From positions 1 through 18,408 of the forward strand of contig JAGOOU010000008.1 of assembly GCA_017992335.1 (NCBI GenBank): a stretch of DNA of 18,408 nucleotides, written 5' to 3'. The position numbers and the translations under genes were made by a program. This document shows positions 14,880 to 18,408 of this stretch, piece by piece. Origin of the DNA: Candidatus Parcubacteria bacterium. GTDB taxonomy: Bacteria > Patescibacteriota > Minisyncoccia > Minisyncoccales > Minisyncoccaceae. Below the pieces are notes generated by a model, which was not told the DNA's origin, did not search any database, and was given only the letters and a program-made list of their open reading frames with translations. The first letter of the stretch is position 1, and each line of letters opens with the position of its first letter.

Positions 14880-15329
14880 ATGGGGAAAAAACACGTTATT
14901 GCAAAAAGTGAAGAAGAGATGATCAAAGAAGGCGAAGCTGTTGAAAAAGCTATTGCCAAAGATGTAAAGATTTCAAAGACTTCTGGCAAAGAAGGCAGAT
15001 TTTATATCTTTAGTTCTTACAATAACACAATCATTACTTTGACTGATGATGGAGGTAATGTTTTAGCTTCTCGTTCAGCAGGAAGAATTGGTTTTAAGGG
15101 AACAAAGAAGTCAACTCCTTTTGCTGCTTCTAAAACAGCTGAAACAGTGGGTCAGATTGCTGAAAAAATGGGAGTAAAAAAAGTTCACATTGTTGTTAAG
15201 GGAATTGGTTCTGGAAGAGATTCAGCAATTAGATCAATTGCTAACCAAGGATTTGAAATACACTCAATAAAAGATTCGACACCAGTTCCACATAATGGTT
15301 GTCGTCCTAAAAAACCAAGAAGATTGTAA
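14880..15329 (+). CDS. rpsK: 30S ribosomal protein S11
   Basis: uS11 of the platform, 149 residues against 129 in E. coli. The extra length is an N-terminal charged extension of about 35 residues (HVIAKSEEEMIKEGEAVEKA). The core is canonical: IFSSYNNTIITLTDDGGNVL, SAGRIGFKGTKKSTPFAA, VKGIGSGRDSAIRSI, and the C terminus PVPHNGCRPKKPRRL. It starts 8 nt after rpsM with no SD; upstream bases are AUAAUUACU. Confidence 0.96.
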   Translation: MGKKHVIAKSEEEMIKEGEAVEKAIAKDVKISKTSGKEGRFYIFSSYNNTIITLTDDGGNVLASRSAGRIGFKGTKKSTPFAASKTAETVGQIAEKMGVKKVHIVVKGIGSGRDSAIRSIANQGFEIHSIKDSTPVPHNGCRPKKPRRL

Positions 15330-15333
15330 TAAT

Positions 15334-15963
15334 ATGGAAACAAAAAATTGTAAAATTTGCAGAAGATTAGGAGAAAAGCTTTTCTTAAAAGGAGAAAGAT
15401 GCATGTCAGCAAAATGTGCAATGATTAAGAGAGCCTATCCACCAGGACAAAAAGCCAAAAAGAGAAGAGGCGCTCTTTCTGAATACGGAAAAGAATTAAG
15501 AGAAAAGCAGAAAATGAAGAAGTGGTACAACTTAAGCGAATCGCAAATGAAAAAATATGTTAATGATGTTGCTGAAAAAAGATCAAAGATTGATAATGTA
15601 GCAGATGCTTTAGTTGGAAGAATTGAAAGTAGGCTAGACAACATTGTTTTTCGTTTAGGTTTTGCCAAGTCAAGAGCTCAGGCATCTAAATTAGTTTCTC
15701 ACGGTCATTTCATGGTTAACGGAAGGAAAGTTGATATTCCTTCTTATGAAATTAAAATTGGAGATGTTATTTCAATCAGACCAGGATCAAAGAAAAAAGA
15801 GCCACTAAAAGATTTAGAAACTTTAACAAAGAATTACAAATTGCCAAAATGGCTTGATTTTAACAAAGAATTAGGAGAAGGTAAGTTTGTTAAAAAGCCT
15901 ATTGCAGAAGATGTTCAATTACCAGTAGAAATTGCTACTTTATTTGAGCATTATTCAAGATAA
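15334..15963 (+). CDS. rpsD: 30S ribosomal protein S4 (zinc-finger form)
   Basis: uS4 nucleates body assembly on 16S rRNA and can act as a translational repressor of the alpha operon. 209 residues from METKNCKICRRLGEKL; a longer frame from 15295 would overlap rpsK and adds nothing family-like. Four cysteines (C6, C9, C23, C28) make the C+ zinc-binding N terminus. The S4 RNA-binding domain is clear (LDNIVFRLGFAKSRAQASKL, VSHGHFMVNGRKVDIPSYEI), and the C terminus LPVEIATLFEHYSR is near canonical (usually IVEFYSR). It follows rpsK by 4 nt. No SD. Confidence 0.97.
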   Translation: METKNCKICRRLGEKLFLKGERCMSAKCAMIKRAYPPGQKAKKRRGALSEYGKELREKQKMKKWYNLSESQMKKYVNDVAEKRSKIDNVADALVGRIESRLDNIVFRLGFAKSRAQASKLVSHGHFMVNGRKVDIPSYEIKIGDVISIRPGSKKKEPLKDLETLTKNYKLPKWLDFNKELGEGKFVKKPIAEDVQLPVEIATLFEHYSR

Positions 15964-15979
15964 TAATAATATAACAATT

Positions 15980-16726
15980 ATGATTCCATTACCAACATCA
16001 ATAAAAGGGAAAAAAATAAAAGACAATTGTGAAGTCTTTGAAATAGAGTCCTTATACCCAGGATATGGTGTCACTATTGGCAATGCTTTAAGAAGGGTTC
16101 TTTTGTCATCTTTAAATGGCGCAGCAGTTACAGAAGTAAAGATTAAGAATGCTCCTCATGAATTTTCAACTTTAGAAGGAATAAAAGAAGACGTTTTGCA
16201 TATTTTAATGAATTTAAAGCAATTAAGGTTTAAGATTTTTAGCGATGAACCGCAGATGGCAACATTGAAATTAAAAGGAGAAAAAGAAGCAAAAGGATCT
16301 GATTTTGAATATTCTCCAGAATTAAAATTAGCAAACCCAGAACTATATATTGCTCAACTAACTGACAAGAGTTCTGAATTGGAAATTGAAATCAAGGTTG
16401 AAAAAGGAGTAGGGTATGTTTTCCAAGAAGAAAAAGATGAGAAAAAAGGAATAGGTGTAATCGGATTAGATGCAGCATTCACTCCAATCGTCAAAGCAAA
16501 TTATATTGTTGAAAACATGAGAGTTGGACAGAGAACTGATTTCGAAAAGATCTCTTTAGAGATCGAAACTGATGGAACAATATCTCCATCAGAAGCTCTT
16601 AAAGAGTCATTAAGTATTTTGATTTCTCATTTTAATTTTTTAGATACAGAGCTTCAAGTTGAAAAAATAGAAGAACAGGTTCCAGAAAAGAAAAAGACTG
16701 CAAAAAAGACAACCAAGAAAAAGTAA
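15980..16726 (+). CDS. rpoA: RNA polymerase alpha subunit without the C-terminal domain
   Basis: Alpha dimer forms the assembly platform of RNA polymerase. The start at MIPLPTSIKGKKIKDN gives a normal N terminus; the longer frame from 15932 overlaps rpsD. The amino-terminal domain is complete, with YPGYGVTIGNALRRVLLSSL (26-45), HEFSTLEGIKEDVLHIL and VENMRVGQRTDFEKISLEIE. The protein ends at residue 248 with a Lys-rich tail (EEQVPEKKKTAKKTTKKK). The usual helix-hairpin-helix alpha-CTD, which would carry it to about 315-330 residues, is missing. Upstream-element binding and alpha-CTD-dependent activation should therefore be impossible unless the domain is encoded elsewhere. The next gene, rplQ, begins 1 nt after the stop. 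Confidence 0.95.
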   Translation: MIPLPTSIKGKKIKDNCEVFEIESLYPGYGVTIGNALRRVLLSSLNGAAVTEVKIKNAPHEFSTLEGIKEDVLHILMNLKQLRFKIFSDEPQMATLKLKGEKEAKGSDFEYSPELKLANPELYIAQLTDKSSELEIEIKVEKGVGYVFQEEKDEKKGIGVIGLDAAFTPIVKANYIVENMRVGQRTDFEKISLEIETDGTISPSEALKESLSILISHFNFLDTELQVEKIEEQVPEKKKTAKKTTKKK

Positions 16727-16727
16727 C

Positions 16728-17075
16728 ATGAATAAGCAAAAAAAAGGAAGAAAATTTAATAGAAAAACAGATCAAAGAAGGGCGCTTTTAAAAACGTTAG
16801 CTACATCTTTGATTTTGAAGGGAAAGATTAAAACAACAGAAGCTAAAGCAAAAGAATTGTCTCGTTTTATTGAAAAGAAAATTACCAAAGCTAAGAAAGG
16901 AGGAGTTCCTGTTCTAAGATATTTAAGAACATTCTTTTCCGAAAGAACAACTAAGAAATTAATGGAAGAGGTTGCTCCTAAATACAAGGAAAGACAAGGA
17001 GGATATACAAGAATAATTAAAATGGGCCAAAGAAAATCAGATAGCGCGAAAATGGCGATAATAGAATTAGTATAA
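16728..17075 (+). CDS. rplQ: 50S ribosomal protein L17
   Basis: bL17 near the peptide exit tunnel, 115 residues. Features: KKGRKFNRKTDQRRALLKTLATSLI at the N terminus (the family has GRKLNR.SHR.AL...L..SL), KIKTTEAKAKELSRFIEK, and the C-terminal GGYTRIIKMGQRKSDSAKMAIIELV. The stop of rpoA is 1 nt before its ATG. No SD is visible; the bases before the ATG are the Lys codons of rpoA plus UAAC. Confidence 0.97.
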   Translation: MNKQKKGRKFNRKTDQRRALLKTLATSLILKGKIKTTEAKAKELSRFIEKKITKAKKGGVPVLRYLRTFFSERTTKKLMEEVAPKYKERQGGYTRIIKMGQRKSDSAKMAIIELV

Positions 17076-17080
17076 CAATC

Positions 17081-17440
17081 ATGGAAAAAACAAAAACCAA
17101 AAAAGATTTCACAATCGATGCAAAAGGAAAAGTATTGGGTAGATTAGCGACAGAGATAGCGTTGATTCTTCAGGGCAAGAACAGTGTTGACTATATGCCA
17201 AATAAAGATATAGAGCATTTTGTGATTGTAAAAAATATTGAGAAAATTAAGATTACAGGAAGAAAGATGGAAGATAAAATCTATTTTAGCCACTCTGGAT
17301 ATTTAGGAGGAGACAAATATACTCCCATGAAAGTTATTTTTGAAAAGAATCCAGGAGATATTTTAGTAAGAGCTGTTTCAGGTATGCTTCCTAAAAATAG
17401 ATTAAGAGCAAGAAGAATAAAAAGAATAAAGTTTGAATAG
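17081..17440 (+). CDS. rplM: 50S ribosomal protein L13 (short)
   Basis: uL13, an early 23S-assembly protein. 119 residues against 142 in E. coli. Kept: FTIDAKGKVLGRLATEIALIL, the FSHSGYLGG motif, and VSGMLPKNRLRARRIKRIKF. The usual C-terminal section after LGR...L.VY (PHPHAAQ-type) is absent, which accounts for the shorter length. It follows rplQ by 5 nt and precedes rpsI by 1 nt; the rplM-rpsI pair is conserved across bacteria. No SD. Confidence 0.95.
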   Translation: MEKTKTKKDFTIDAKGKVLGRLATEIALILQGKNSVDYMPNKDIEHFVIVKNIEKIKITGRKMEDKIYFSHSGYLGGDKYTPMKVIFEKNPGDILVRAVSGMLPKNRLRARRIKRIKFE

Positions 17441-17441
17441 T

Positions 17442-17951
17442 ATGGTTAAAGAAAAAGAAGAAACAACAAAAAAGAAAGTTCCTGTTAAGAAGAGAGTTGT
17501 CAAGAAAAAAGAAGAAACTGCTAAAGAAGAAAAAGAAATAATTATTCCAGAAAAAACAGGATCTGAATATTATGAAGGAACAGGCAGAAGAAAGACCTCT
17601 ATTGCTAGAGTTAGGTTGTATAACAAAAAGAATGGCCTAGTGAACATTAATGGAAAAAAGTTAGAAGAATATTTTTCTACCGAAACTCTTCAAAAAACAG
17701 TTATCTCTCCTTTAGATAAAATGAAATCAATGGACAGATTTGAAATAAAGGTTTTGGTTAAAGGAGGAGGGATTAACTCTCAAGCAGAAGCAATAAGGCA
17801 TGGAATAGCAAGGGCTTTAGTAGTATTTAATTTAGAATACAAGAAAAGATTAAGAAAAGCAGGACTCTTAACAAGAGATTCAAGAATGAAAGAAAGAAAG
17901 AAGTTTGGACTTAAAAGAGCAAGAAGAGCGCCACAATGGAGTAAAAGATAG
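17442..17951 (+). CDS. rpsI: 30S ribosomal protein S9 with a Lys/Glu-rich N-terminal extension
   Basis: uS9 of the small-subunit head; its C terminus reaches P-site tRNA. 169 residues. The core starts near 43 (YYEGTGRRKTSIARVRLY) and ends in the canonical RAPQWSKR, whose last Arg contacts the tRNA anticodon loop. The first 40 residues are a low-complexity Lys/Glu/Val extension, probably disordered. The start at 17442 (ATG) is preferred over a TTG at 17433, which overlaps rplM. It is the last gene of the ribosomal cluster; a hairpin terminator begins immediately after its TAG. Confidence 0.96.
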   Translation: MVKEKEETTKKKVPVKKRVVKKKEETAKEEKEIIIPEKTGSEYYEGTGRRKTSIARVRLYNKKNGLVNINGKKLEEYFSTETLQKTVISPLDKMKSMDRFEIKVLVKGGGINSQAEAIRHGIARALVVFNLEYKKRLRKAGLLTRDSRMKERKKFGLKRARRAPQWSKR

Positions 17952-17975
17952 AAGAGAGGGGAAACCCTCTTTTTT
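17952..17975 (+). terminator. Terminator of the ribosomal protein cluster
   Basis: AGAGGG (17955-17960) / CCCTCT (17965-17970) with a GAAA tetraloop. The stem is extended outward by one G-U and two A-T pairs, then a T-run to 17975. The last two Ts are the first two bases of the next promoter's TTGACA. Confidence 0.88.
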
Positions 17976-18002
17976 GACATTATTGAAAAAATATATTATT
18001 AT
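17974..18002 (+). promoter_or_regulatory. Consensus promoter of the last gene
   Basis: TTGACA (17974-17979), 17-bp spacer, TATTAT (17997-18002): the same boxes and spacing as the leftward promoter at 2862-2890. The predicted leader is about 20 nt and contains AAAGGAG (18015-18021), unlike the leaderless genes. Confidence 0.75.
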
Positions 18003-18030
18003 CTATTTTGGTACAAAGGAGTTTATTGAA

Positions 18031-18354
18031 ATGGAAACTGTTACAGTTGCTGAAGCAATGACGATGTTGAAAATGGACAGCAAAAAGATGCTGATAATGA
18101 TTCAAGAGGGAAAACTTAATCTAGATAGCAATTTTCATATTGTTGTTGATGAAAAGTTTAAAGCCATCGCTAATTCAAGGGGAATAGATTTGTTCCCAAA
18201 ACAAGAAAATGTTCAAGAATCAAACAATCAAGCTTCCAAAGCAGAAGAACCATTTTTGAAAAAAAGGCTTTTCCAAGATTCTCACAGTCTTTCAAAGTGG
18301 CCAAGTCACATAGAATCTATTTCTCGCTCCAACAGAGGTTCTCTTGAAAAATAG
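18031..18354 (+). CDS. Small HTH-like (excisionase-type) protein, unknown role
   Basis: 107 residues from METVTVAEAMTMLKM; an in-frame extension to 17905 would lie inside rpsI and the terminator. The first 55 residues (VTVAEAMTML..., MIQEGKLNLDSNFHIVVDEKF) resemble the winged-helix MerR/excisionase-like domain that reads as tv.EA...L..s...v...i..GkL. Residues 60-107 are Ser/Asn/Lys-rich and probably unstructured. It has a consensus promoter, the best SD-like sequence in the window (AAAGGAG, 9 nt before the ATG) and its own terminator, so it is monocistronic. DNA binding is plausible but not certain. No integrase or phage gene is visible nearby. Confidence 0.75.
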   Translation: METVTVAEAMTMLKMDSKKMLIMIQEGKLNLDSNFHIVVDEKFKAIANSRGIDLFPKQENVQESNNQASKAEEPFLKKRLFQDSHSLSKWPSHIESISRSNRGSLEK

Positions 18355-18366
18355 AGAACTTTTTTA
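18338..18366 (+). terminator. Terminator after the HTH-like gene
   Basis: GTTCTCT (18338-18344) / AGAGAAC (18353-18359) with an 8-nt loop, then TTTTTTT. The 5' arm is within the coding end and the stop TAG (18352-18354) is at the loop/3'-arm junction. Confidence 0.85.
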
Positions 18367-18408
18367 TTAATCAAATTCAGAAGAGTTATATATTTTATTT
18401 TCGCTTAA

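Noticed and set aside
15932..15979. Longer rpoA start overlapping rpsD
   Set aside because: The extension overlaps the end of rpsD and is not part of the RpoA family; ATG at 15980 gives the expected N terminus.

Overview
This AT-rich window reads as a chromosomal segment of a Candidate Phyla Radiation bacterium (Patescibacteria, most likely Parcubacteria). The reasons are a short and strongly divergent 16S rRNA, tightly packed genes, Lys/Glu-rich low-complexity tails, zinc-type small ribosomal proteins, trimmed forms of RF1, AlaRS, EF-Ts and RpoA, and typical CPR hypotheticals. TGA, TAA and TAG all act as stops, so the standard bacterial code applies.

Layout. 1-2.6 kb (+): a membrane-anchored Cys-rich protein, L25 and a secreted coiled-coil lytic transglycosylase. 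2.5-3.8 kb (-): L31, a short RF1 and a small hypothetical. 3.9-4.4 kb (+): a NYN-domain protein. 4.5-6.2 kb (+): S2, EF-Ts and a small membrane protein running into tRNA-Thr. 6.3-8.7 kb (+): a 16S rRNA with its own promoter, a methyltransferase, tRNA-Ile(GAT) and tRNA-Ala(TGC), with no 23S following. 8.8-11.0 kb (+): a bactofilin, a DUF475 membrane protein and an MscS-related membrane protein. 11.0-14.1 kb (+): alaS overlapping a baseplate-J-like membrane protein. 14.1-18.0 kb (+): infA-rpmJ-rpsM-rpsK-rpsD-rpoA-rplQ-rplM-rpsI, closed by a terminator. 18.0-18.4 kb (+): a small HTH-like protein.

Most of the genes serve translation. The main observation is that the 16S 3' end has an intact helix 45 and GGATCA but then continues ATTATTTT, so the CCUCC anti-Shine-Dalgarno core is missing. 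Consistent with this, nearly all starts lack an SD, and five promoters place the -10 box only 6-9 nt before the ATG, which predicts leaderless mRNAs. A second observation is that two protein genes end on the TAG formed by positions 8-10 of the tRNA that follows them. I see no CRISPR array, insertion sequence, prophage or defence cassette; the unusual biology lies in the translation and expression machinery itself.
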